The notes below the pieces were generated by a model. The model was not told the DNA's origin. It worked only from the letters and a program-made list of their open reading frames with translations, and made no database searches. A stretch of 7,898 bases of DNA from assembly GCA_022360375.1 (NCBI GenBank), contig JAKSCW010000170.1:1-7898 (forward strand). Direction: 5' to 3'. The first letter of the stretch is position 1, and each line of letters opens with the position of its first letter. Source of the stretch: Balneolales bacterium (lineage in GTDB: Bacteria > Bacteroidota > Rhodothermia > Balneolales > Balneolaceae). This document shows, piece after piece, positions 1 through 7,295 of this stretch. The position numbers and the translations under genes were made by a program.

Positions 1-183
1 AAAATGGAAGAAGTCCAATCGTGTGGTGTATTTTGGATGAAGCTCGAACTTATTTCGAAAAAAAAGTCGAATCGAGTCAATGAGTCCTGTAAACGTCGGG
101 GGAGTCCCCGGTTGAGATCGAAAAGGTCGTCCGTTGCGGAGCTTCGGGCGTATCGGTTTTCCTTCCTTCGGAAGGATCGAGCC
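1..183. other. Gene-free, hairpin-rich flank outside the left inverted repeat
   Basis: I see no convincing gene here. Part of the stretch is richer in G+C than the operon and contains several short perfect hairpins. One is at 97-110 (CGGGG, loop GAGT, CCCCG). Another is at 161-175 (CCTTCC, loop TTC, GGAAGG), enclosed by a TCGG/CCGA outer pair at 153-156 and 182-185. The hairpins continue into the inverted repeat (192-204 and 206-219). The spacing suggests a structured intergenic or repeat element, possibly the continuation of the repeat whose partner would lie beyond the right window edge. A long frame open across 4-216 reads as basic, low-complexity protein with no recognisable domain and is not called as a gene. 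Confidence 0.35.
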
Positions 184-304
184 GAAAGATTCGTTCGCAG
201 AACGTCCATCGGATGATGGAATCGTCCGAAAATGTGAATAGCCTTGCTCAATTGTGAATTACTGTTCATTTCGTGTGAATTGCGCTCCACTTTTTAGTTT
301 TCCT
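184..304 (+). repeat. Left copy of a perfect 121-bp inverted repeat
   Basis: This copy is identical, base for base, to the reverse complement of 7778-7898. Identity stops sharply on the inner side after AGTTTTCCT at 304. On the outer side it runs to the window edge of the partner, so the true repeat may be longer. It contains two small hairpins (192-204, CGTTC/GAACG; 206-219, CCATC/GATGG) and three GTGAAT motifs starting at 234, 254 and 275. A perfect match of this length in opposite orientation implies recent duplication, gene conversion or a mobile-element end. No transposase gene lies between the copies. Confidence 0.95.
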
Positions 305-340
305 GCGGGCAGGCAAAAAAGTGCTGTGGGTGATTGCTCT

Positions 341-379
341 TTTCAAAAAATGAGTGCCCGAAGGGCGTGTTTTTTGAAA
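341..379. terminator. Bidirectional intrinsic terminator-like hairpin
   Basis: The arms TTTCAAAAAA (341-350) and TTTTTTGAAA (370-379) are perfectly complementary. They enclose a GCCC (356-359), GAA loop, GGGC (363-366) stem. The GC core flanked by an A-tract on one side and a T-tract on the other has the shape of a terminator on either strand. On the minus strand it would end read-through from the operon, whose last stop codon is about 300 bases upstream in that direction. Confidence 0.55.
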
Positions 380-404
380 TGTGCAAGCAGTGTTGGTATT
401 ATTC

Positions 405-441
405 AGGTTGTATAAAGCCTTTTTAAAAATTTATACAACCT
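405..441. repeat. 12-bp perfect palindrome (AGGTTGTATAAA / TTTATACAACCT)
   Basis: Positions 405-416 and 430-441 are perfect reverse complements separated by a 13-bp AT-rich spacer. It could be a hairpin, a protein-binding dyad or the core of a recombination site. The spacer is longer than the 6-8 bp usual for tyrosine recombinase cores, and no second copy is visible in the window. It is not followed by a T-tract in either direction, so it is a poor terminator. Confidence 0.6.
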
Positions 442-454
442 ATTATTGTCATTA

Positions 455-696
455 TTAAAATGTTGGTAACCCGATAGGGTTATCAATATTCTGACTATGA
501 TTATCTTTTAAAACTTCAACTCCATTTTTAGTTAAGAAGTATAACTTTTGAAAACAAGAAGCTTGTTTTGCCTAATGTATTTTCTACGAATCAAATCTTT
601 TCTAACAGGAAATCTAATTCTTCGAATTACATCACTGCCAAATTTGAGAAACACATCGATCGTATAATTATATCGGCAAAATATCAAAATGAGGTT
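455..696 (-). pseudogene. Frameshifted 3' remnant of a winged-helix DNA-binding protein gene
   Basis: Two minus-strand frames each carry protein-like sequence that joins into one domain. The first is open from 696 down to 532, recognisable from about 654 down to about 575 (FGSDVIRRIR, then RKDLIRRKY). The second is open from 571 down to its stop at 455-457 (KLYFLTKNGVEVLKDN). The pattern of a recognition helix with RRIR, then DLIRR, then YFLTKNG is typical of winged-helix domains such as those of replication-relaxation or MarR-like proteins. Passing from one frame to the other at the AAAA run near 565-577 fits a one-base deletion. No start codon or 5' part is visible, since the first frame closes just inside the AlbA_2 gene. 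I read it as the tail of an older gene truncated when the operon arrived. An independent alternative is chance open frames. Confidence 0.4.
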
Positions 697-2207
697 TTAA
701 GAGCGCTGCTACCCCTTTCGTTGATGAAATACAATGAAACATCGCCAACTTCTTTTTGTCCAATCAATCCTTTCTCCTTTAAAAAAGCTAGCTCTCCTGA
801 AACTTTTGTTTGTAAAGCTTCCTCCAAATCTTTCGCAGTAGATGGCTCATTCATGAGCTTTTCCAGAATGGACTGCTGAGCATTGGATAAGCTTACACGC
901 TCCACTTCCTCAACTTTGGCGGACACTTCTATAGGTGTGTCTGGGTGAATTTTGAACACTGCCATGAAGTATGATTTCGCTTCATCCGTAGATAATATCG
1001 GAAGTGAGGATCCATTTTTTTCCATCGCAAGTCTCATAGTTGGAATGCCAGTTGCAACTTTTTCAGCTAGCCTCATATTCTTCAGAAAATCACCCATTCT
1101 AATATTCCGATAGTTACGAGCAACAACATTCAATTGTGCTAAGGCATTTTCATCTACGGGTGGCATAGGGCCGGGATAACTCAATATTTCCACCCTTCCA
1201 GTTGGTAAACCATGGTTATCTATTCTGTTTCGGTGAATTCTGATCTCGTTTATGGTAGGATTTTCATAACTGCGATGATAAAGCGCATTTACCACTGCTT
1301 CTTCTAACGCGGCATAAGGATAGTTGAAGAATTTATCGACTTCTTGCTTTTGACTGCTTTTGTAAGTGTACTGCTTTATTAAATCATTGTTTAGATAAGT
1401 CATAATTTCCCGAATTTGTATATGAACTGGACCATTAAATTGCTTTTCAGCATACTTCGTACCTGCTTCATCCTCAAATTCAACCAAATTAGTTTGGCAT
1501 CCTTGGAAGAATGTTTCTGGGTTTTTGCTGAATAGTAGTAAGCCAATATTTAACGGCTTTATGTTTTCAACCGGTCCACGGGCAATTTGCATTTTCTGGC
1601 TAAGTTCTTCCATTGTCATTGAGGATGAAAGATCATATAACTGGCTTTTGGTTTCTTGAAGGTAAGTTCTGATAAGCCCCAAATCGAGATCGGATAAATT
1701 AGCTTGCGTATTGATACGGTCATCAAAATATCTATGTGCGGCCAATTCCCTTAACTTTTGTTCTTGAGCAGGGGAAGCCTGTATTGTATTGGATCCTTGC
1801 CTAACATATATTCTTCGCTGGGAATTTCTGCCTAGTGTGGTTGGTGCAGAATAGGGTCGTTCCTCACCAGTTAGGACCCAGACGATGATGATGTGCTTTC
1901 CCTGAAACTCGACCGGCTCAATTTCAGGAAACAAGTTTGGATGGATCTTTTTGCACAGATTCAAACATTCCTTTTGGATTTTGTCAATTTGGTTTTGCTG
2001 AATGCCTTCCGGTGGGAGAACCGGGCTTCCGTCCTGTTCTTCAATGCCGAATACCAAATAACCCCCTCCGTGCTCATTGATATCGTTGGCAAAGGCGCAG
2101 ATGGTTTTCACAGCAGCTTCATCATTCCAGCCTTTTTTGAACTCTATCCGGCTGGATTCTACCGTTCTGGCATTGATTAAATCATCGAGGTTAATAGCTA
2201 GTGCCAT
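684..2207 (-). CDS. AlbA_2 / RecG-like ATP-binding protein, putative regulator
   Basis: A 507-residue protein with the architecture often annotated as 'ATP-binding protein' or, misleadingly, 'RecG-like helicase'. Residues 16-57 hold the Schlafen AlbA_2 signature: ESSRIEFKKGW, then a GGGYLVFGIEE strand-turn. Around 298-347 there is a GHKL/HATPase_c_4-like segment (AALEEAVVNALYHRSY, then RVEILSYPGP), followed by a conserved-looking RNIRMGDFLKNMRLAEKVATG stretch, cut here at residues 368-387. The C-terminal part from about 440 reads as a winged helix (LKEKGLIGQKE, LYFINERG). Such proteins are thought to bind nucleic acid and act as regulators, and some homologues occur in defence loci. The gene is last in the operon, and its start overlaps the end of the DUF5131 gene by 17 bases, implying translational coupling. 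No internal Met offers a better start that keeps the AlbA_2 motif. Confidence 0.9.
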   Translation of the reverse strand: MALAINLDDLINARTVESSRIEFKKGWNDEAAVKTICAFANDINEHGGGYLVFGIEEQDGSPVLPPEGIQQNQIDKIQKECLNLCKKIHPNLFPEIEPVEFQGKHIIIVWVLTGEERPYSAPTTLGRNSQRRIYVRQGSNTIQASPAQEQKLRELAAHRYFDDRINTQANLSDLDLGLIRTYLQETKSQLYDLSSSMTMEELSQKMQIARGPVENIKPLNIGLLLFSKNPETFFQGCQTNLVEFEDEAGTKYAEKQFNGPVHIQIREIMTYLNNDLIKQYTYKSSQKQEVDKFFNYPYAALEEAVVNALYHRSYENPTINEIRIHRNRIDNHGLPTGRVEILSYPGPMPPVDENALAQLNVVARNYRNIRMGDFLKNMRLAEKVATGIPTMRLAMEKNGSSLPILSTDEAKSYFMAVFKIHPDTPIEVSAKVEEVERVSLSNAQQSILEKLMNEPSTAKDLEEALQTKVSGELAFLKEKGLIGQKEVGDVSLYFINERGSSALKTSF

Positions 2208-2967
2208 ACATTGCTTTTGGAAATTCTCTAATTAGTTTATTGTCGATCAAACACCCCCCACGTGCATGGTGTTCATGCGATTTGTTAAGTGTGGGGTCGT
2301 TATTATTTGGGTTAAATGCCCTTTTCCCCCATTGCTTGAAAAAGAAGGGAATGTTCTGTTCTTTGCACTGATCTTGAATACGTGTTACCCACCGTTTTTC
2401 GATATGCCGTGCCTGACCTCCAGATTCACCACCTACAATGATCCAATCCAGTTCACTTAGATCCAAGGGCACCACATCCTCTAATAAAGGTTCGAATGAA
2501 ACGAAACGCGTTTTAGCAGGAATTTTTCTGAGCGTGTCCAGTCGATGGGAAGTCTTTTTGCTTTCAACCGAGACACCTAACCACACATTTACTGGCCAAT
2601 TGTAATGCTTCAACCATTTTAAAGCATTTTCAGGTCGCTTGGTGAGTATTTGATAAGTATGACGGGCCGATTGCTCCATTGTTTCGAACAGCTCTATCAA
2701 GTAGTTAAGTGGTATCTGTTCGTGAAACAAATCGCTCATAGAATTCACAAAAACCAGTTTGCTTTCTTTCCAACGAAGTGGGTCTTTGGATCGTGATGTA
2801 GCGAGACTGAATTGAAATCCCTTTTCGTATTGAGTGATTCCCCGTTTCTGCTGCATATGAGCCCAATTTTCGGCATAGCAGTTTTTACATCCGGCCGAAA
2901 CTTTTGAGCATCCGGTGGTAGGGTTCCAAGTTGCCTCTGTCCATTCTATCTTACTTTTGCCTGCCAT
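2191..2967 (-). CDS. DUF5131 family protein (phage Gp37/Gp68, three-Cys motif)
   Basis: A 258-residue protein that is a clean member of the DUF5131 (PF07505, Gp37/Gp68) family. It opens with KIEWTEATWNP and the three-cysteine cluster C20-x6-C27-x2-C30 followed by YAE. It then shows the family blocks VNSMSDLFHE (74-83), ILTKRPE (107-113), WLGVSVE (129-135), RFVSFEPLLED (154-164), WIIVGGESGG (175-184) and FFFKQWG (208-214). The cysteine cluster suggests a metal or iron-sulfur site, and a radical-SAM-like role has been suspected; the biochemical activity is not established to my knowledge. I chose the start at 2967 because family members begin a few residues before KIEWTE. The longer frame from 3030 would add 21 unconserved residues and overlap the upstream gene by 53 bases. 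With this start the gap to the methyltransferase-like gene is 10 bases. Family members are frequently paired with TcmP proteins, and the upstream gene fits that role. Confidence 0.93.
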   Translation of the reverse strand: MAGKSKIEWTEATWNPTTGCSKVSAGCKNCYAENWAHMQQKRGITQYEKGFQFSLATSRSKDPLRWKESKLVFVNSMSDLFHEQIPLNYLIELFETMEQSARHTYQILTKRPENALKWLKHYNWPVNVWLGVSVESKKTSHRLDTLRKIPAKTRFVSFEPLLEDVVPLDLSELDWIIVGGESGGQARHIEKRWVTRIQDQCKEQNIPFFFKQWGKRAFNPNNNDPTLNKSHEHHARGGCLIDNKLIREFPKAMYGTSY

Positions 2968-2977
2968 ATGTTTTGAA

Positions 2978-3880
2978 TTAAACCTGGCTAAGTTCGTTGA
3001 TACAATCTGCTGTAGCAGGCGGTTTGCCAATTGAATAGTACCTTCGGAGCATTCCGTGCCGCTTAGTACCTAGCCATTTTTCACTTCCCAGCTCAAGCCA
3101 AAAAGAATCAGCCGTTTCATTGTGAGCTCGTAAAGCGGAAAGTTTCACGGCCTTATCTAATTCTTTTCCTAAGTCATCTATTTCAAGGGGAAAAGGAGTT
3201 TGAGAAATATCCTTATGAGTAAGGAGTCTCCGTAATACATCTTCTCTCTTGAAACGCATGGAATGATACTCACCATGGGTTATAACTAGATGGTTAGGTT
3301 TAGTAAGTAATAATAATGTTGGCAGTAGCGGAAGAGTCGAACCACAGGTATCTAAATCGAGAAGATCAATCTTAAGGCCATTAGCTTTTAATTCTACAGC
3401 AGCATCCAAGGCATCTCCAATGAAAAAACAAACTTGTTTATCACCCTTAACAAAGCTTTTCCAGTAACTATCTTTAGAATCATCAAGCTGAAACCCGTTT
3501 ATCATAGCAGTTTTTTCAAACTGCGTTAGTTTCGAGGGCATTTTTTCAGATGCATATACGATATCTGCAAAGGAAAGCCACTTAAAAGTTTGATGACCTG
3601 CTCCTGCATAGGCGTCAAAGACACTTTTGGGTTTGACTTTTCGAGCAATGTCTAAGGTAAACTGTTCTTTTTCTTCTCTATAGCTAGAACCAAACAGATC
3701 ATGTTTAATGCGTAATTTTCGGATCTTGGTTCTTAATCCTGCAGTAGTTCGGTTTGGAAACTTCTGCCTAAGAAAACTGATCTCTGAATTATCGTCTCTA
3801 AGAAAAGTCAATAATAGTTCCTCATCCTCGGCTGTCCAAGGTGTAGGAGGATTGTTTGCTTTTCTTCTTTTGAGTGACAT
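2978..3880 (-). CDS. Methyltransferase-like protein with N-terminal Myb/SANT-like domain (TcmP-like)
   Basis: A 300-residue protein. Residues 14-60 resemble a Myb/SANT or related helix-turn-helix domain: PWTAEDEELLLTFL, then FPNRTTAGLRTKIRKL. A class I SAM-dependent methyltransferase-like domain follows. Motif I is FDAYAGAG (88-95), an acidic residue ends the next strand (VYASEK, 108-113), GDALD is at 155-159, and IDLLDLDTCGS (171-181) occupies the catalytic-loop position. That loop resembles the DxDPFG loop of Trm1-type and TcmP-type proteins but has Thr-Cys in place of Pro-Phe. TcmP proteins are the usual neighbours of DUF5131, and this gene sits directly upstream of it, so a divergent TcmP role is likely. 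The substrate (DNA or RNA) is unknown. It starts 2 bases after the HerA stop codon. Confidence 0.75.
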   Translation of the reverse strand: MSLKRRKANNPPTPWTAEDEELLLTFLRDDNSEISFLRQKFPNRTTAGLRTKIRKLRIKHDLFGSSYREEKEQFTLDIARKVKPKSVFDAYAGAGHQTFKWLSFADIVYASEKMPSKLTQFEKTAMINGFQLDDSKDSYWKSFVKGDKQVCFFIGDALDAAVELKANGLKIDLLDLDTCGSTLPLLPTLLLLTKPNHLVITHGEYHSMRFKREDVLRRLLTHKDISQTPFPLEIDDLGKELDKAVKLSALRAHNETADSFWLELGSEKWLGTKRHGMLRRYYSIGKPPATADCINELSQV

Positions 3881-3882
3881 TG

Positions 3883-5730
3883 CTAAGCGTTTTCAGCGTT
3901 TTCTTTTAACTTCTTTCTATAAGTATTCATTGGTTCGTGTGGAACTGGTGGAGCAATACTGTGCACCCTCACCCAATCCGGTGTCCCATTGAAAGGGCTT
4001 TGAATCCAGAATTGACCATGGTTGAAACTATTAGCTATATATGCTAAACCAGTTTCAAGTCCGGCATGACCAGCGTTCTTTACATTAATTTTCATTACCA
4101 CTCTAGTTGGACATTGTTCCTGTACAATTGGATGAATATCCTGTGGGTTTTGTGTGCTTAGTATCAGATTGAGTCTGAACTTTCTCCCCTCCCGAGCTAG
4201 CTTTTCAAAATTTGATCTTAATCGATATAATACTCCTTTTGTAATACTAGATCCCGTTTCCTTCTCTTTTGGAATAATCTGGTGGGCTTCATCAAGGAAA
4301 ATATACGTGTTTTCCATATCCTTTTTGTTCCTGTATAACCAGTTAACCAATTGCATTTCCCACATAAAACGCTCGTCTTGGTTCAAATGATCCAGATACA
4401 AAATAGAAGTTCCATCATGCTTGAATGCATCGAGTGGGTTTTGCTTTTCCTGCAGTGCATTAGTATCCATATCAAAGTATTCCAGCATATCGCTTAATAC
4501 TCGTTGTGCAGCTTGAAAAGTGCTTCTATAATATGAAACGCCAGTTGTAGGGATGATGATCTGATTGCCAGTGTTTCTTGAAAGCAATCTAGAAATAGCT
4601 GTCTGTAATCTAGAAATAGAAGCAGGTTCATTATTAGCCTCTAACCCCTCAGAGAGCTCTTCAAGTAAAGGGGCAACTTGATCGGATGAAGTTCTGAAAA
4701 GATATTCCACGTCTCTTGGAGACCTTAAATCCTGAAATCTTAGACTTATTGTTTCCACTTCAACTCCTTGTGCTTTGCTTGCTAAGTTTATAACCCGTTG
4801 TATCTCCGTCTTCGCCTGTTCATCTTTTGTCATAGGAACAATTAAGCGAAACGTACCGAACACCTGTCTAGCATCTTGATATTGCTGATTTGAAATCTCT
4901 GGATGCCAGCCATCTATGGGAACATGCTTCACCCAATTCCAAAAGAGTAATTGTGTAATATCTCCCTGTACGTCCGTTAGCAGTACTCGATTGGCCTCCC
5001 CTTCGGTAGTTTTACACTTACGTATTTCATAAGCAAGATTCTTTAAGAACACCGTTTTGCCTGAACCACTTTCACCTACAATAAACATGTGCTTATTGTC
5101 AAGGTTATTAATGTCCCATCTATAAGTGATGAATTCCTTGTCTTTCCAACCATATGGCCGATTACCAAAACCAATTTTCCCCAATTCAAGGCCGTTGTCC
5201 CGAACACCCAATATTCGTTCTAAGGAGGGAGCTCGCTTGCTCTCAGAAGTTCTGAGTTCTGGGAAGAACAAAAGACTATGACCCGAAGGAGGACGTTGTA
5301 CTGCAGATGAATCATGACCATTCTCATTTTTAGTCAAGCTCCATTCTTGAGTTAGAGCTACTTTGATAACCATGGGTTGATGGGTATGTGGTCCGTTTAC
5401 TTTCTCCAAAGGAATAGTAGGATCGGTCATTTCATCTTCCCGGTACAACATACTAGTTCGCTCGGGGTTAAATGGTGAAACAGCTTTTAACCCAATAATT
5501 CTTCCAGAATACCAAAACTCATCGTGCTGGTCCGAATCGATATCTTCTTTGCGGATATCCCGGATCAAAATTGTTGCCCCTAAAGCCAGTTTAGGCATTG
5601 TTTCAGGATCATTGATAACGTATTCGGCAATGGCTCCATTTTCATCAATTGAAAATGGAGTGTTGATGTCGTGGTAAGGTTTTGCAGCCTCCTTTAACTG
5701 TTCCTTTTTTTTATCTGAAGTTTCAGTCAT
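3883..5730 (-). CDS. herA: HerA-type DNA-translocating ATPase
   Basis: A 615-residue HerA/FtsK-superfamily ATPase with a DUF87-type core. The N-terminal 200 or so residues would correspond to the HAS-barrel region. Walker A is GESGSGKTV (219-227). LLTDVQGDI (250-258) takes the place of the usual D-P-x-G-E strand after it. Walker B is YIFLDEAHQII (476-486), and REGRKFRLNLILSTQNPQDI (513-532 region) carries the arginine-rich segment and the S-T-Q sensor typical of HerA. HerA forms a hexameric ring that pumps DNA and works with the nuclease NurA in archaea; in bacteria it serves as the motor of several anti-phage systems. Its gene starts 4 bases after the NurA-like stop codon, which supports a stoichiometric complex. 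The N-terminal tail (1-20) is charged and low in complexity. All ATPase motifs look intact. Confidence 0.93.
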   Translation of the reverse strand: MTETSDKKKEQLKEAAKPYHDINTPFSIDENGAIAEYVINDPETMPKLALGATILIRDIRKEDIDSDQHDEFWYSGRIIGLKAVSPFNPERTSMLYREDEMTDPTIPLEKVNGPHTHQPMVIKVALTQEWSLTKNENGHDSSAVQRPPSGHSLLFFPELRTSESKRAPSLERILGVRDNGLELGKIGFGNRPYGWKDKEFITYRWDINNLDNKHMFIVGESGSGKTVFLKNLAYEIRKCKTTEGEANRVLLTDVQGDITQLLFWNWVKHVPIDGWHPEISNQQYQDARQVFGTFRLIVPMTKDEQAKTEIQRVINLASKAQGVEVETISLRFQDLRSPRDVEYLFRTSSDQVAPLLEELSEGLEANNEPASISRLQTAISRLLSRNTGNQIIIPTTGVSYYRSTFQAAQRVLSDMLEYFDMDTNALQEKQNPLDAFKHDGTSILYLDHLNQDERFMWEMQLVNWLYRNKKDMENTYIFLDEAHQIIPKEKETGSSITKGVLYRLRSNFEKLAREGRKFRLNLILSTQNPQDIHPIVQEQCPTRVVMKINVKNAGHAGLETGLAYIANSFNHGQFWIQSPFNGTPDWVRVHSIAPPVPHEPMNTYRKKLKENAENA

Positions 5731-5734
5731 TTCA

Positions 5735-7045
5735 TCAATAATTTAAAAATTCTACCAAGCCAAGTTCCTTCTTTTCAAAAGCAGCTTTCATTTGTTGCTC
5801 GACTACCCATCGATCATGACTTAAATCACTTTGATCTAAAGCTGCTTTAATCACCAAAGGCTTAGTACTTTCCATTTCAAACTGCCAAATGGCAATGGCA
5901 ATAGCTAATTCCGCACCCTCAGGATCTGAATCCCACATAAACTTGGGCATTTCTAACCTTAAGAAGCTATGAGGCCTATTTCTTTTATGATAGATACAAG
6001 TGATAGGTCTTAATCCTTTCAAATGTTCTTCATTAACTACTCCTTCTCGTGTTTTTTCAATGTATTCGATCATCGGAGTACGGTATCCCGGTTTGAGGAT
6101 CTTCTTTAGTAATAAAGAATCACTTCCGAAAGCTTTTATTACATCCTCAGTAATCTCCTGATCTGGAAAGTAATCTTGAACTAAGTGAAAATGCTCCTGT
6201 AATAAGGTTATAAGTACTCTAGATTCGGTTACCTGGGTAGTTGTACCTATATAAAAACGTTTTTTGTTTTCCCACTTCAATAGCCCTTGTAATCCTCGTT
6301 TAATATCAGATGGTTTGGAGCTTTTGGAGAAGATAGGCCCCTCTTTTATGCAGATGAAAGGCTCATTCGAATTTATCTTTAGCTCCTTTACATTAAGTAA
6401 CTCTAAAGCATGTTGCAACTTTACTGCAACACCAAGTGACTGTGAATTTGGAGCCTTTTTCTTACGCTCATAGTTATATTTAAATCGGAATGGTTTATTA
6501 TCGGAATTCCATGTTAGATGATCTAGAAATGGATCACTATCGAAACTCTCAACCAGCTTATCATATGTGTGGATTTGATAATCATTGTCAAAAATATTGT
6601 TGTCTAATATAAATACTGCTGAGGCCTCTAAGTGATTATTATAAAAATATGGTTTCTCAAATCCTCTGGTATATCTAAAATTAACTACTGAGGCTCGTGC
6701 TAATATAAAATGTAGTGAAGTTGTCAAGATACGCTTATTATCCCCTGCTATCCCTATGATGTTTAAGCCATCCAGATCATCCTCAGTTGGTATTGGTACA
6801 AGTTTTGGCTCGTAGGTTTCAATTAGGCTTGTACGTTTTGAATTATCACTGCTTGTCGTGTTTTCTTCAGTTTCATCTTCTCCAAATGAACCGAGAGAAG
6901 GTGCCTCTATTTCTTCATCTGATGGCGAATCAATTGGCAAGTCAATTGGTCCCCTTGGTGGACGAGACTTATAAGTCTTACCGTCCACAAGTTTTTCTAA
7001 GACATGCTCAAATGCACCTGTAATATGTCTCTTTTCTGTTTTCAT
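5735..7045 (-). CDS. NurA-like nuclease domain protein, partner of HerA
   Basis: A 436-residue protein. Residues 1-90 are acidic and Ser/Thr/Pro-rich, probably disordered. From about 95 the order of motifs follows the NurA nuclease fold. IIGIAGDNKRI (96-106) stands where NurA has its V-D-G-S strand, ICIKEGPIF (231-239) where it has D-G-x-L, FYIGTTTQ (264-271) where it has V-G-x-x-K, FLRLEMP (361-367) matches the R-x-E-x-P strand, and PLVIKAALDQSDLSHD (396-411) matches the C-terminal P-Y-P-L-x-x-A-D helix region. NurA is a 5'-to-3' exonuclease and single-strand endonuclease that works with HerA, the next gene here. The first metal-binding Asp appears replaced (A100 or shifted to D102) and the second is Glu235, so activity may be altered. 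The assignment rests on motif order and context. It could instead be an unnamed HerA-partner family. Confidence 0.72.
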   Translation of the reverse strand: MKTEKRHITGAFEHVLEKLVDGKTYKSRPPRGPIDLPIDSPSDEEIEAPSLGSFGEDETEENTTSSDNSKRTSLIETYEPKLVPIPTEDDLDGLNIIGIAGDNKRILTTSLHFILARASVVNFRYTRGFEKPYFYNNHLEASAVFILDNNIFDNDYQIHTYDKLVESFDSDPFLDHLTWNSDNKPFRFKYNYERKKKAPNSQSLGVAVKLQHALELLNVKELKINSNEPFICIKEGPIFSKSSKPSDIKRGLQGLLKWENKKRFYIGTTTQVTESRVLITLLQEHFHLVQDYFPDQEITEDVIKAFGSDSLLLKKILKPGYRTPMIEYIEKTREGVVNEEHLKGLRPITCIYHKRNRPHSFLRLEMPKFMWDSDPEGAELAIAIAIWQFEMESTKPLVIKAALDQSDLSHDRWVVEQQMKAAFEKKELGLVEFLNY

Positions 7046-7064
7046 TTAAATGTAAAACTGGTGC

Positions 7065-7286
7065 TCACTGATCTGATTCTATTTTCACCCCTTTGAATAT
7101 CTCCTTCAATACGTCACACGGATCGGCTCCTATTGCCAAAGAGATAAGGTATAATTCCTTAGCCCTCAGATGTGCTGATTCCTTTAGCGTTAGTTCGCTC
7201 ATCCTTGGTTTACTAATTCCAGTTTTGCGAGACACCTCGGATTTATTAATAGATCTTTTTGCCAAGTATTCTCCTAACTCAGTCAT
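7065..7286 (-). CDS. XRE-family helix-turn-helix regulator
   Basis: A 73-residue protein made almost entirely of one Cro/C1-type helix-turn-helix domain: LAKRSINKSEVSRKTGISKPRMSEL, cut here at residues 8-32, with the turn at T-G-I-S. A C-terminal helix pair follows (KELYLISLAIGADPCDVL, 43-60). It is the first gene of the minus-strand operon, with 19 bases to the NurA-like gene. It is divergent from the small gene at 7433. It is the obvious candidate for an autorepressor of the operon, acting at the repeated AGATTTTCTGTAA motif in the intergenic region. This role is inferred from position and family. Confidence 0.88.
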   Translation of the reverse strand: MTELGEYLAKRSINKSEVSRKTGISKPRMSELTLKESAHLRAKELYLISLAIGADPCDVLKEIFKGVKIESDQ

Positions 7287-7295
7287 TACAATTTA

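Noticed and set aside
4..216. Plus-strand open frame of 70 codons at the left edge
   Set aside because: Basic, low-complexity product with no domain; it runs through several hairpins and into the inverted repeat.
405..441. Integron attC site at the 12-bp palindrome
   Set aside because: The boxes run GTT...AAC, the reverse of the attC order AAC...GTT.
1893..2180. Plus-strand frame of 95 codons
   Set aside because: Lies entirely antisense to the conserved AlbA_2 N-terminal coding region and shows no family motif.
684..2207. RecG helicase
   Set aside because: No Walker A or helicase motifs; the AlbA_2 and HATPase_c_4-like segments explain why such proteins are often given this name.
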